Assembly (NCBI RefSeq): GCF_005222675.1
Contig: NZ_STGE01000074.1
Span: 62,001-126,000, forward strand
Direction of reading: 5' to 3'
Source: Mycolicibacterium sp. CR10
Lineage (GTDB): Bacteria > Actinomycetota > Actinomycetes > Mycobacteriales > Mycobacteriaceae
DNA: 64,000 nt
In this document: positions 34,273 to 42,161 of the stretch, piece by piece
How positions within the stretch are numbered: position 1 is the stretch's first letter
Layout: the number at the start of each line of letters is the position of its first letter
The notes under the pieces: model-generated
Databases searched by the model: none
The model's input: the letters and a program-made list of their open reading frames with translations, nothing else
What the model was told of the DNA's origin: nothing
Made by a program: the position numbers and the translations under genes

Positions 34273-34992
34273 CTATTCGGCGGTGAAGCCGTGCGCGCAG
34301 AAGTCCCAGACCTCGTCGGCGGTGATCGGATTGATCGTGCCATCGCCGGCGTCACTGCTGGACTGCGCGACGAACATCACCGTCTGCATCGTCATGGCGG
34401 CCATACGCTTCGGATTGATTCCGTCGCGCAGCTCGCCGGCCGCGCTGGCCTGTTCCATCAGCTCGGTGAGCAGCGCGAGCAACGGCGCGTGAGCGATCTT
34501 GACCTCGGACGGATGAGAGACCAGAAGGCGCGGAGCGAAATCGGTAAACAGAGGTCGCCGGGCCGCGGGATCCGGACGCGACGACTCGAACAGGAGCTGG
34601 ATCGCGACCTTGAGGCGTTCGAGTGGATCTTCCTGGCCGGAGGTGGCGGCGCGGATCTGGTCGGCCGACCGGCTCAGGGCATCCTCGAACAGGGCGAGCA
34701 GGAGCTCGTGTTTTCCGTCGAACTGCAGGTAGAAGCTTCGCAGAGACTGGCGGGAGCGATCGACGACCTCTTGGACGGTGAAGTCGGTGCTGCCCTTCTC
34801 GATGATGATGGCCTGCGCGGCGTCGAGGAATCGCTGCACGCGTTGGGCGGCCCGGAGTTTCGCGGTCTTGATCGAGCGCTCGACCGCGCGCTGCTTCCAG
34901 GCGGGTTCCTCGCTGGGGCTGGTCACCGGCGGCTCGGACGCAGGCCGACTGGGGAGAACATGAACTGACTGTACCGGAGAACGCCTTGCCAT
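34273..34992 (-). CDS. TetR family transcriptional regulator
   Basis: A 239-residue protein. A basic, Pro/Ser-rich N-terminal extension of about 45 residues precedes the helix-turn-helix (FLDAAQAIIIEKGSTDFTVQEVVDRSRQSLRSFYLQF, about 54-95). It is divergent from an enoyl-CoA hydratase gene, with the perfect palindrome GAGAATAGTATTCTC at 35049-35063 between them, so self-regulation is likely. Because the same palindrome stands before other catabolic genes, this is my leading candidate for a window-wide regulator. Confidence 0.88.
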   Translation of the reverse strand: MARRSPVQSVHVLPSRPASEPPVTSPSEEPAWKQRAVERSIKTAKLRAAQRVQRFLDAAQAIIIEKGSTDFTVQEVVDRSRQSLRSFYLQFDGKHELLLALFEDALSRSADQIRAATSGQEDPLERLKVAIQLLFESSRPDPAARRPLFTDFAPRLLVSHPSEVKIAHAPLLALLTELMEQASAAGELRDGINPKRMAAMTMQTVMFVAQSSSDAGDGTINPITADEVWDFCAHGFTAE

Positions 34993-35048
34993 AACGGTCC
35001 ACGACCTCCTCTCGGCCCACGTGTCTGAGATTGTAACTTCCTCACCGC

Positions 35049-35063
35049 GAGAATAGTATTCTC
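35049..35063. promoter_or_regulatory. Palindrome GAGAATAGTATTCTC between TetR and enoyl-CoA hydratase
   Basis: A perfect palindrome with 7-bp arms, in the 183-bp divergent promoter and 56 bp upstream of the TetR ATG. It is the copy that links the shared motif to a regulator gene. Confidence 0.7.
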
Positions 35064-35175
35064 ATTTTGGTGATAACAGAAGGCCCAGATATTGCGCCGG
35101 GTCCGGGCGTCGTCACTCCTACCATTCCGCCTCCCAGTACCCCCACTGGGCCTGCCGAAACCCGAGGACTCGCTC

Positions 35176-35958
35176 GTGTACATCGACTATGACGTCACCG
35201 ACAGGATCGCGACGATCACCCTCAACCGGCCTGAGGCGGCCAACGCCCAGAATCCGGAGCTGCTCGACGAGCTCGACGCGGCGTGGACCCGGGCCGCGGA
35301 GGACAACGACGTGGCGGTCATCGTGTTGCGGGCCAACGGCAAGCACTTCTCCGCCGGCCATGACCTCAGGGGCGGCGGTCCGGTGCCCGACAAGATCACC
35401 CTGGAGTTCATCATCGCCCACGAGGCGAAGCGCTACCTCGAGTACACGCTCCGCTGGCGCAATGTCCCCAAGCCGTCCATCGCCGCCGTCCAGGGCCGCT
35501 GCATCTCAGGCGGGCTGCTGCTGTGCTGGCCCTGCGACCTGATCGTCGCCGCCGATGACGCGCAGTTCTCCGACCCGGTCGTTCTGATGGGTATCGGGGG
35601 CGTCGAATACCACGGCCACACCTGGGAACTCGGGCCCCGTAAGGCGAAGGAGATCCTGTTCACGGGCAGGGCGATGAGCGCCGAGGAAGTCCACGCCACC
35701 GGGATGGTCAACAAGGTGGTGCCGCGGGATCAGCTCGACACGGAGACCAGGGCGCTGGCCGAACAGATCGCCAAGATGCCGCCATTCGCCCTGCGCCAGG
35801 CCAAGCGCGCGGTCAACCAGACATTGGACGTGCAGGGTTTCTACGCCGCGATCCAGTCGGTCTTCGACGTCCACCAGACCGGCCACGGCAACGCACTGAG
35901 CGTCAGCGGATGGCCGGTACTGGTCAACCTCGACGAGATGAAGGCCAACATCAAGTAG
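35176..35958 (+). CDS. Enoyl-CoA hydratase/isomerase
   Basis: 260 residues from a GTG at 35176; the open frame upstream looks non-coding in composition and runs toward the palindrome. The oxyanion loops are HFSAGHDLRGG and QGRCISGGLLLCWPCDLIVAADDAQFSDP. The usual second catalytic Glu position is not obvious, so isomerase or another crotonase reaction is possible. It is the only rightward gene between the TetR and the acyl-CoA dehydrogenase operon. Confidence 0.87.
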   Translation: MYIDYDVTDRIATITLNRPEAANAQNPELLDELDAAWTRAAEDNDVAVIVLRANGKHFSAGHDLRGGGPVPDKITLEFIIAHEAKRYLEYTLRWRNVPKPSIAAVQGRCISGGLLLCWPCDLIVAADDAQFSDPVVLMGIGGVEYHGHTWELGPRKAKEILFTGRAMSAEEVHATGMVNKVVPRDQLDTETRALAEQIAKMPPFALRQAKRAVNQTLDVQGFYAAIQSVFDVHQTGHGNALSVSGWPVLVNLDEMKANIK

Positions 35959-35972
35959 CGATCTCGGGCGAA

Positions 35973-36785
35973 TCAGAGCTCGGCGAGGCGCGGCGCCGAC
36001 CCGCGGGCCCTCAGGCCCGCTCCGGCCTTCTTCGTGAGTTCGCGTGAGCTGCCCAGCAATCCGTCGAGCACCAGGGCGCGCTCCACGTGGCGGTGCAGGC
36101 CGTGCTCGGCGGTGAAGCCGATGCCGCCGAGCACCTGCTGACAGTGTCGTGCGGCGGTCAGCGCGGCTTTGCCTGCTGCGGCCTTGGCCAGCAACGCGGT
36201 CAGGTCGTTGTTGTCCACACCGGGCAGGCTCAGCGTGGCCTCGGCGCCTTCGATGGCCACGAGCGTCTCGGCGAGTCGGTGCCGGACCGCCTGGAACCCT
36301 GCGATCGGGCGGCCGAACTGCACGCGGTCCAGAGCATGTTGACGGGCCAGGGTCAGCATCGCCCTGGCCGCACCGACAAGCCACCAGCCCAGTGCCCGGC
36401 GGGCCTCGGCGAGCCGGAGCAGCTCGCCCTCATCCACCCGGCGCAGCGGCAGACCACCCAGGACCGTGGTGCCGACAACGGTGCGTTCCCACACCACCTG
36501 GCTGCCGCCGACGTAAGACAGTGGGGGGGTGCCACCAGGTTCGCGGTTGGAGGACTGCAGCACCACATCGTTGAGAATTGAGGCGTGCGAACCGGTTTCG
36601 CCCAGAAGCCGGAACACCAGAGGTATTGCGAGCTCGGGCATGTCGGTCAGCATGTCGCCCCAGCCCAGCTCGGCCAGCGCCGAATCCAGCTCGGGGCCTG
36701 ACACCGACAGCATGGTCTTGCGGAGTCCGACCTCGAGAAGTTCGAGCGACGCAGAATCGGCTCCCGCGTCGGGTTGGTCAGCCAC
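35973..36785 (-). CDS. Short acyl-CoA dehydrogenase-like protein (probable beta subunit)
   Basis: A 270-residue protein, shorter than the usual 340-390. C-terminal-domain motifs are clear (DRVQFGRPIAGFQAVRHRLAE, VLGGIGFTAEHGLHRHV), but the N-terminal helical domain and middle beta-barrel are reduced. The GTG at 36785 lies 2 bp after the partner gene's stop, with AAGGAG overlapping that gene. Steroid-type acyl-CoA dehydrogenases of mycobacteria are alpha2beta2 enzymes made from adjacent genes, and this looks like the degenerate half of such a pair. Confidence 0.8.
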   Translation of the reverse strand: MADQPDAGADSASLELLEVGLRKTMLSVSGPELDSALAELGWGDMLTDMPELAIPLVFRLLGETGSHASILNDVVLQSSNREPGGTPPLSYVGGSQVVWERTVVGTTVLGGLPLRRVDEGELLRLAEARRALGWWLVGAARAMLTLARQHALDRVQFGRPIAGFQAVRHRLAETLVAIEGAEATLSLPGVDNNDLTALLAKAAAGKAALTAARHCQQVLGGIGFTAEHGLHRHVERALVLDGLLGSSRELTKKAGAGLRARGSAPRLAEL

Positions 36786-36787
36786 TG

Positions 36788-37924
36788 TCACTCCTTCCCG
36801 AGGTCCAGCAGGCGGCGGGCGATGATGTTGCGCTGCACTTCGGCAGTTCCTCCGTAGATGCTGGCCGCCCGCGAATACAGGTACTCGGTGCGCCATTCGG
36901 TGTCTTCGAGTTCGACGGCGCCGGGCAGTAGATCACGCACGGTGTCGTAGAGCTGCTGTTCGGCGCCGGCCAGCAGCACCTTGTCGATCGAGGTGTCCGG
37001 ACCCAGCTTCTGACCGGCTGCCAGCCGGTGCTGGGTGTCCCGGGACCGGCAGCGCAACGTGTGCAGAGCCAGATAGGCCGCGCCCAGATCGGCGTCCGCG
37101 GCCGGGCCGAGTTCGGTCTTGACCGCATCGACCAGCGCATCAAGGCGTGAGTACAGGTAGGCGATGCGCTGCCAGAAACAGGTCGAGCGTTCGTACGGGA
37201 GCAGATCCATTGCCAGGCGCCAACCATCGCCGGGCTTGCCGAGCATCCGGCTGGAGTCCACCACCACGTCGTCGAAGTACACCTCGCAGAACTCGTCGAC
37301 ACCGTGCATCGTTTGCAGCGGTCGGACAGTGATGCCCGGAGTGTCGACGTCGACGAAGAAGGCGGTGATCGCCTGATGATTGGGGGTGTCGGCATCGCCG
37401 GTACGGGTGAGCAGGATGCACCGGTGCGAATACTGGGCGAAACTGGTCCACACCTTCTGGCCGTTGATGATCCAGCGATTGCCCGCCGATTCGGGGTCGA
37501 GCACGGCGCGGGTGGTCAACGACGCCAGGTCGCTTCCCGATCCCGGCTCGGAGAACCCCTGGCACCACGTTTCCTGGCCGGACAGCAAGCGCGGCACCAT
37601 CTCGGCGGTGAGTTCGGGCGCGGCGTAATCGATCATCGTGGGCGTCAGCACCTCGAGCATCGAGTAGGGCCCGGGTTCGTCGAGCCTGCGACCCACGATC
37701 TCTTCGCCGACGATGGCGCGCAGGATCATCGGCCCGCCCAGGCCGCCTGCCTCGACCGGCCACCCGTACCGCATCCAGTCGGCGTCGTACAACGCGCGTA
37801 GCACGCGCGAGTGTTGCGCCTGGTGGGCGTCGAGCGAATGGTCGTCGGGCGGGGTCAGGTCGTTCTCGTCGAGCCACGCCCGCAGCGCAGTCCGGAACGT
37901 GGCGGGTTCGAACAGGTCGGTCAT
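36788..37924 (-). CDS. Acyl-CoA dehydrogenase (probable alpha subunit)
   Basis: A 378-residue protein with the complete fold: GFSEPGSGSDLASLTT in the FAD/substrate region and the C-terminal IYGGTAEVQRNIIARRLLDLGKE of FadE-type enzymes. The ATG overlaps the stop of the NTF2-like gene (ATGA). It oxidises an acyl-CoA to the enoyl-CoA with FAD, probably as a heteromer with the short protein downstream. Confidence 0.9.
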   Translation of the reverse strand: MTDLFEPATFRTALRAWLDENDLTPPDDHSLDAHQAQHSRVLRALYDADWMRYGWPVEAGGLGGPMILRAIVGEEIVGRRLDEPGPYSMLEVLTPTMIDYAAPELTAEMVPRLLSGQETWCQGFSEPGSGSDLASLTTRAVLDPESAGNRWIINGQKVWTSFAQYSHRCILLTRTGDADTPNHQAITAFFVDVDTPGITVRPLQTMHGVDEFCEVYFDDVVVDSSRMLGKPGDGWRLAMDLLPYERSTCFWQRIAYLYSRLDALVDAVKTELGPAADADLGAAYLALHTLRCRSRDTQHRLAAGQKLGPDTSIDKVLLAGAEQQLYDTVRDLLPGAVELEDTEWRTEYLYSRAASIYGGTAEVQRNIIARRLLDLGKE

Positions 37925-38379
37925 CCGGCTTCGGGCCTGCCGATCGCGTGCGGTCGACCCGAGTCGTGCTCGCCGCTGCGCCGGATGAAGGTCATGGCAC
38001 GGGTTTTCAGCCGCCAACCGTTCTCGGTGCGGACGTAGGTGTCCTTGTAGTAGCCGATGCGCATGTCGTGCTGGGAGTGCTCGATGAAGCACAGGGGCTG
38101 GGTGCCGGTTGCGGTATCCCGGGTGTCGTCGTCGAAGGCGATGAGCGCGGTCCCGGTCATGAACAGGCCCTTTGGCGCGGCATCGACGAGGACCGGAAAT
38201 CGGTTCAGGGTGTAGGTGTCACCAAATGCGCTGTAGGTGCCGTCGGGGGTGAAGACCTCGACCAACCCGTCGACGTCACCCTGGGTGATGGTGACGGCGT
38301 ACTTGGCGAGGAGCTGCTGGATCTCGACCAGGTCATCGGTCCTGGTCGCGGCTGGAGGCCGACTACTGGTTGGTGTCAT
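37921..38379 (-). CDS. NTF2-like/SnoaL-like domain protein
   Basis: A 152-residue protein. Residues 15-135 fit the NTF2-like cone fold: LVEIQQLLAKYAVTITQGDVDGLVEVFTPDGTY and a final VRTENGWRLKTRAMTFIRR. Such domains serve as isomerases, dehydratases, ring-hydroxylating-dioxygenase beta subunits or ligand carriers. The start overlaps the end of the amidohydrolase by 17 bp and the stop overlaps the acyl-CoA dehydrogenase, so one operon. The precise role is unknown. Confidence 0.82.
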   Translation of the reverse strand: MTPTSSRPPAATRTDDLVEIQQLLAKYAVTITQGDVDGLVEVFTPDGTYSAFGDTYTLNRFPVLVDAAPKGLFMTGTALIAFDDDTRDTATGTQPLCFIEHSQHDMRIGYYKDTYVRTENGWRLKTRAMTFIRRSGEHDSGRPHAIGRPEAG

Positions 38380-39625
38380 TCTTGAAGACCTTACCGCCCT
38401 TCATTACAAAGTTGACATCTCGTGTAACGCTAATGTCGGCGAGGGGATCGCCGGGAACCGCGATGATGTCGGCGAGTTGACCCACGGCCAGCCGCCCCCG
38501 GTCGGTGACGTTGATCAGGTCGGCGGCGATCACGGTCGCCGACCGCAGCACCGCGGCGGCGGGCATACCCCAGTCCACCAGCGTCACCAGTTCGTCGGCG
38601 TTGCGGCCGTGGGGGATGGCGGGCGCGTCGGTGCCGACGGCGATCTTCACCCCCGCCTCGTAGGCCGCCTTGATCGAGGTCTTGGCCTTGGGAAACATCT
38701 CGGCAGCCTTGTCCTGCAACACCTTCGGCGCCTTGGATACGTCCATCGCCTCGGCCAGCCGCCGGGTGGTCACCAGGAAGCGATCGTTGTCGACGAGCGC
38801 CTGGATGGCTTCGTCATCCATCAGGAAGCCGTGCTCGATGCAGTCGATGCCACAGGCGACGGCGTGCTTGACGGCTTCGGCGCCGTGGGTGTGCGCGGCC
38901 ACCCGAAGACCACGGCGGTGCGCCTCGTCGACGATCGCCCGCAACTCTTCGTCCGAATAGTGTTGCGCACCGGCTTCTCCGGTCAACGACATCACGCCGC
39001 CCGAGACACACACCTTGATCAGCTGAGCGCCGTGCTTGATCTGGTAACGCACCGCCTTGCGAACCTCGTCGACGCCGTTGGCGATGCCCTCTTCAACGGT
39101 CAGCTCGAGCGCTCCCGGCATGAACGCGGCGAACATCGTCGGGTCGAGGTGCCCCCCTGTGGGGGTGATCGCATGTCCGGCCGGGATGACGCGTGGGCCC
39201 TCGATCCAGCCGGCGTCGATCGCCTTTCCCAGCGCCACGTCGAGCAGGTAGCCACCCGTCTTGACGAAGAGTCCGAGGTTGCGCACGGTGGTGAAGCCGG
39301 CGCGCAGCGTGCGGCGGGCGTTCCCGACGGCGCGCAGGACCCGGGTGGGCGGGTCGTCCTGAACCTGTGACAGGCCGGGGTTCTCGCCCCGTCCGCCCAT
39401 CAGGAGGTTGACCTCCATGTCCATCAACCCGGGCAACAGGATCGCGTCGCCCAGATCGATCACCTCAGCGCCCGCGGGTGCGTCGCCACCCACCCCGACA
39501 ATGACGTCACCGTCGACGTGGATGACCCCCGGCCGGATGATCTCGCCGGCGTCGACGTCGACGTAACCCGCCGCCTTGAGGGTCGTCGATGAGCGGCGTG
39601 CGCGAACAGAATCGGGCTGAGTCAC
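38363..39625 (-). CDS. Amidohydrolase-family protein with an altered N-terminal metal motif
   Basis: 420 residues from a GTG 2 bp after the previous stop. The composite-domain TIM barrel resembles Xaa-Pro dipeptidase and imidazolonepropionase-type amidohydrolases. The later ligands are present (AAHTHGAEA, IEHGFLMDD, VGTDAPAIPHG), but the N-terminal HxH is replaced by Glu-Val-Asn in LPGLMDMEVNLLMGG. The operon partners are Rieske and acyl-CoA dehydrogenase genes. Hydrolysis of a cyclic amide or lactone is possible; the substrate is unknown. Confidence 0.82.
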   Translation of the reverse strand: MTQPDSVRARRSSTTLKAAGYVDVDAGEIIRPGVIHVDGDVIVGVGGDAPAGAEVIDLGDAILLPGLMDMEVNLLMGGRGENPGLSQVQDDPPTRVLRAVGNARRTLRAGFTTVRNLGLFVKTGGYLLDVALGKAIDAGWIEGPRVIPAGHAITPTGGHLDPTMFAAFMPGALELTVEEGIANGVDEVRKAVRYQIKHGAQLIKVCVSGGVMSLTGEAGAQHYSDEELRAIVDEAHRRGLRVAAHTHGAEAVKHAVACGIDCIEHGFLMDDEAIQALVDNDRFLVTTRRLAEAMDVSKAPKVLQDKAAEMFPKAKTSIKAAYEAGVKIAVGTDAPAIPHGRNADELVTLVDWGMPAAAVLRSATVIAADLINVTDRGRLAVGQLADIIAVPGDPLADISVTRDVNFVMKGGKVFKNDTNQ

Positions 39626-39627
39626 GC

Positions 39628-39957
39628 TCAGACCACCGGCTCCTTGATGAGTTGGACATATGCCGCACCGGCATCCAGCACCCGCGGCTGCTTCCACACT
39701 TCGATCGGGAAGCTCACCATGACGATCGACTGGCCCAGATGCACCAGGGCCTTGGCGTCCTCCGGCATTCCCTTGAGCGGGAAACGCGCGTCGACGTAGA
39801 CCATGATGTCCTCGAGCCGCGCCATGCCGGCATCGTAGAGTTCCTGCATTTCGTCCATCGACGAGTTGAGTCGCTTCTGATAGCGCTGTTCCTCGGTGGG
39901 CAGACACCAGTCGCTGAACCGCTCCAGATCGGCGAATTCCTCAGGCAGTTTAGACAT
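39628..39957 (-). CDS. Conserved small protein of the Rieske operon, function unknown
   Basis: A 109-residue protein starting at an ATG (39957) that lies inside the end of the Rieske gene (8-bp overlap). It is acidic at the N-terminus (LPEEFADLERFSDWCLPTEEQRY) with helical segments and no membrane span or Cys pair. I do not recognise it. Tight coupling to a Rieske oxygenase that lacks a beta subunit makes an accessory or structural role worth testing. Confidence 0.7.
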   Translation of the reverse strand: MSKLPEEFADLERFSDWCLPTEEQRYQKRLNSSMDEMQELYDAGMARLEDIMVYVDARFPLKGMPEDAKALVHLGQSIVMVSFPIEVWKQPRVLDAGAAYVQLIKEPVV

Positions 39958-41317
39958 TTGCGGAATCCTTCTCGCTCTTGGTGTGGGCTGCACCGTTGGC
40001 CGAATCTTGTCCCGTCGCTTCGCTCGCCCCGGCCCCGTTGCCGCTCGCTTTGGCCTCCTGGTACCGGTCAACATACTTGTGCGCGGTGTGGTGCAGGTGG
40101 CGAAGCAGGACTTCCTGGTCGCACAGCGGGAAGTCGAGCACTGCCCGGGTGCCGATCTGGGTCTGGGTCGCCTCCAGTGTGTTGGCGTCCTGGTGCGCGT
40201 ACTCCTTGAACGTCACCGCGGCCAGTTCCTGGGACAGTCGCTCGCGCAGGTTCTTCGGCGGCACGAAGTAGAGGTCGGCCTCGAAGATGTGGCTGTCCAC
40301 GCCGGTGGGCCAATAGTTGTACGTCAGATACCAGCCCGGCGCCCAGAACAGCAGGGTGAAGTTCGGGAAGAACTCGAACGAATCCTGGCCCCAGGTCTTG
40401 TGGCGACCGGGGTTGATGGCCGGCGGCAGCTCGTCGGGCAGGATGCCGTTGATCTTCGGGCGGTCCCAGGGCCCGAACAGGCCGCTGTGCAGGATCCGCT
40501 CGATGGGCTTGACCATGCTCAGGTCCTTCGGCGGGCTCATGCCACCCCACGACGAGATCATCGAGTGGTCGCCCTTGATGTCGTAGTGCAGCGCCTCGAA
40601 GCCGAACTTGGCGAGCTTCTCGGCCTCCTCCTTCTCCGCCTGCTTCATGTGCAGGATCGGTGCGTGGTAGAACTCGACGAACGCGTCGATGAACAGCTTC
40701 CAATTCGACTTGATCTCCGCGCGGTAGCTGTAGTGCTCGGTCATCTCGTGGAAGGGGTAACCCTTGAGTCCCTGGCCGAACTCACCCAGATACTCCTCCA
40801 GCGATACCGCGTCATCGTCGAAGTTGACGAAGATGAAGCCCTCCCACACCTCGCAGCGCACCGGCTTGAGCGGGTAGTCGGCCTTGTCGACGTCGAAGAA
40901 CTCCTGCTCCTGCTGGATGAACGTCAGATCGCCCTTGAGGTCGTAACGCCACGCGTGGTATTTGCAGACGAATTGGCGGCAGGTGCCAGACACTTCGTTA
41001 CCGGGGTAGTCGTTCCACACCAGCTTGTTACCGCGGTGCCGGCAGAGGTTGTAGAAGGCTCGGATCTGCTCGCCGTCGTTGACGATGATGATCGATGTGC
41101 CCGGGCCGACCGACGGCAGCTCGCGGGTGATGTAGCTCCCCTTCTTGGGAATCAGTTCGACGCGGCCCATCTGTAGCCAGGTCTTGCGGAAGATGGCCTG
41201 CTGCTCCAGCTTCCAGTGCTCCGGGTCAATCGAGTCCTCGTAGTTGACCGGAGCAGTGCCGAGCTCCGGCCAGTTCTCGGTCCAGCTGCCGACGTCCGGC
41301 TTCTTGAAGAAGGCCAT
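39950..41317 (-). CDS. Rieske non-heme iron oxygenase, large subunit
   Basis: A 455-residue protein. The Rieske [2Fe-2S] ligands are Cys92-x-His94 and Cys118-x2-His121 (CRHRGNK, CKYHAWRY). The catalytic-domain motif DAFVEFYHAPILH supplies the mononuclear-iron histidines. The C-terminal 35 residues are Ala/Gly/Ser-rich and probably disordered. It hydroxylates or demethylates using O2 and electrons from a reductase not present nearby. It is coupled to a carboxymuconolactone-decarboxylase-like protein upstream. Confidence 0.9.
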   Translation of the reverse strand: MAFFKKPDVGSWTENWPELGTAPVNYEDSIDPEHWKLEQQAIFRKTWLQMGRVELIPKKGSYITRELPSVGPGTSIIIVNDGEQIRAFYNLCRHRGNKLVWNDYPGNEVSGTCRQFVCKYHAWRYDLKGDLTFIQQEQEFFDVDKADYPLKPVRCEVWEGFIFVNFDDDAVSLEEYLGEFGQGLKGYPFHEMTEHYSYRAEIKSNWKLFIDAFVEFYHAPILHMKQAEKEEAEKLAKFGFEALHYDIKGDHSMISSWGGMSPPKDLSMVKPIERILHSGLFGPWDRPKINGILPDELPPAINPGRHKTWGQDSFEFFPNFTLLFWAPGWYLTYNYWPTGVDSHIFEADLYFVPPKNLRERLSQELAAVTFKEYAHQDANTLEATQTQIGTRAVLDFPLCDQEVLLRHLHHTAHKYVDRYQEAKASGNGAGASEATGQDSANGAAHTKSEKDSANV

Positions 41318-41320
41318 GTC

Positions 41321-41863
41321 TCAGTTCTCCTTTGGTGAGTTGCTGCCGGCGGGTTCTACGCCGAATGTGTTCAGTGCCATGGCGAGCAGGTGGTAGCCGC
41401 CGACCGTGAAGACGAAATCCATGAGCTGCCGCTTGTCGAACCGTTCACCGAGGGCGGCCCAGGTCGCATCGGACAACCGGGTCTTCTCGAGGAGTTCGTC
41501 GACCGCCGCCAGCACCGTGCGGTCGAACTCGTCGGCGGCCTCGCCCCGCTGCAGCGCGGTGATGTCGTCCATCGTCAGGCCGGCCTGCTGGCCGATCGCG
41601 ACATGCTCGTCCCACTCGTAGGCGCAGGCCGTCAGGTGCGCTATCCGCAGCACCGCGAGCTCGCGAAGGCGAGGAGCCAGCGTCGACCGGGTCAGCAGGT
41701 AGAAGCTGAAGGTCAGATAGGCCTTGGTCAGGTCGGGGTGATGGACGAACGTACCGATGGCATTGCCTGCCGCAGCCGGGTTGCGGCGCTCCTCAGGCAA
41801 CATCCGCAGGGCGTGCAGAACGTCGTCGTCCCAGTGTTCGGCTGCCAACGGCGGCAGGTTCAC
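41321..41863 (-). CDS. Carboxymuconolactone decarboxylase/AhpD-family protein
   Basis: A 180-residue, all-helical protein. RLRELAVLRIAHLTACAYEWDEHVAIGQQAG is the family core. The Cys pair of AhpD is absent (CAYE), leaving Glu and His as in gamma-carboxymuconolactone decarboxylase. The start is a GTG after GGGAG. It is the first gene of the Rieske operon, 41 bp downstream of the palindrome at 41904. A decarboxylase or isomerase step on a ring-fission product is plausible. Confidence 0.85.
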   Translation of the reverse strand: MNLPPLAAEHWDDDVLHALRMLPEERRNPAAAGNAIGTFVHHPDLTKAYLTFSFYLLTRSTLAPRLRELAVLRIAHLTACAYEWDEHVAIGQQAGLTMDDITALQRGEAADEFDRTVLAAVDELLEKTRLSDATWAALGERFDKRQLMDFVFTVGGYHLLAMALNTFGVEPAGSNSPKEN

Positions 41864-42161
41864 GGCACTCTCCCTCGTCTCGCGCGGTGCTGAGCCTCTC
41901 GGCGATGAGAATCAGATTCTCATATTTGACCAATAGATTTCCACGTCTCGCTGGGATCGTCAATGGAACAGTCCTGATGACGGCCGCGTGTGAAGCTTCC
42001 GTGGACTGGTCGGGGGACGAAAAGTGCAGGTTCAGGCGCATTTGGTCATTTCCGCCCTGTTGATTCTCGCAGGGAGAGAGGCTAGTTTTCATTAGTAGAG
42101 AACATGGCCGGAACTACGCTGGTTCCCAACGGTGCCGCGCACTCCTACGAAAGGACCGCCT
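41864..42161. other. Largest intergenic gap, divergent promoter region
   Basis: This 298-bp gap separates the leftward Rieske operon from the rightward amidohydrolase operon. It holds the palindrome at 41904-41920 and is relatively AT-rich at 42050-42105. I see no open frame that looks coding, no tRNA-like fold and no repeat shared with elsewhere. Confidence 0.6.
41904..41920. promoter_or_regulatory. Palindrome TGAGAATCAGATTCTCA upstream of the Rieske operon
   Basis: A perfect 17-bp palindrome with 8-bp arms, ending 41 bp before the GTG at 41863. Its core differs from the copy at 5982-5996 only at the central base. It could also act on the rightward operon starting at 42162. Confidence 0.7.

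Noticed and set aside
36566..36580. TTGAGAATTGAGG as another copy of the GAGAAT motif
   Set aside because: It lies within the short acyl-CoA dehydrogenase gene and lacks the TTCTC half-site at the right spacing.
38411..38427. TGTAACGCTAATG resembling the centre of the inverted repeat at 59834-59856
   Set aside because: It is inside the coding region of the amidohydrolase and has no inverted arms, so it is a chance match.
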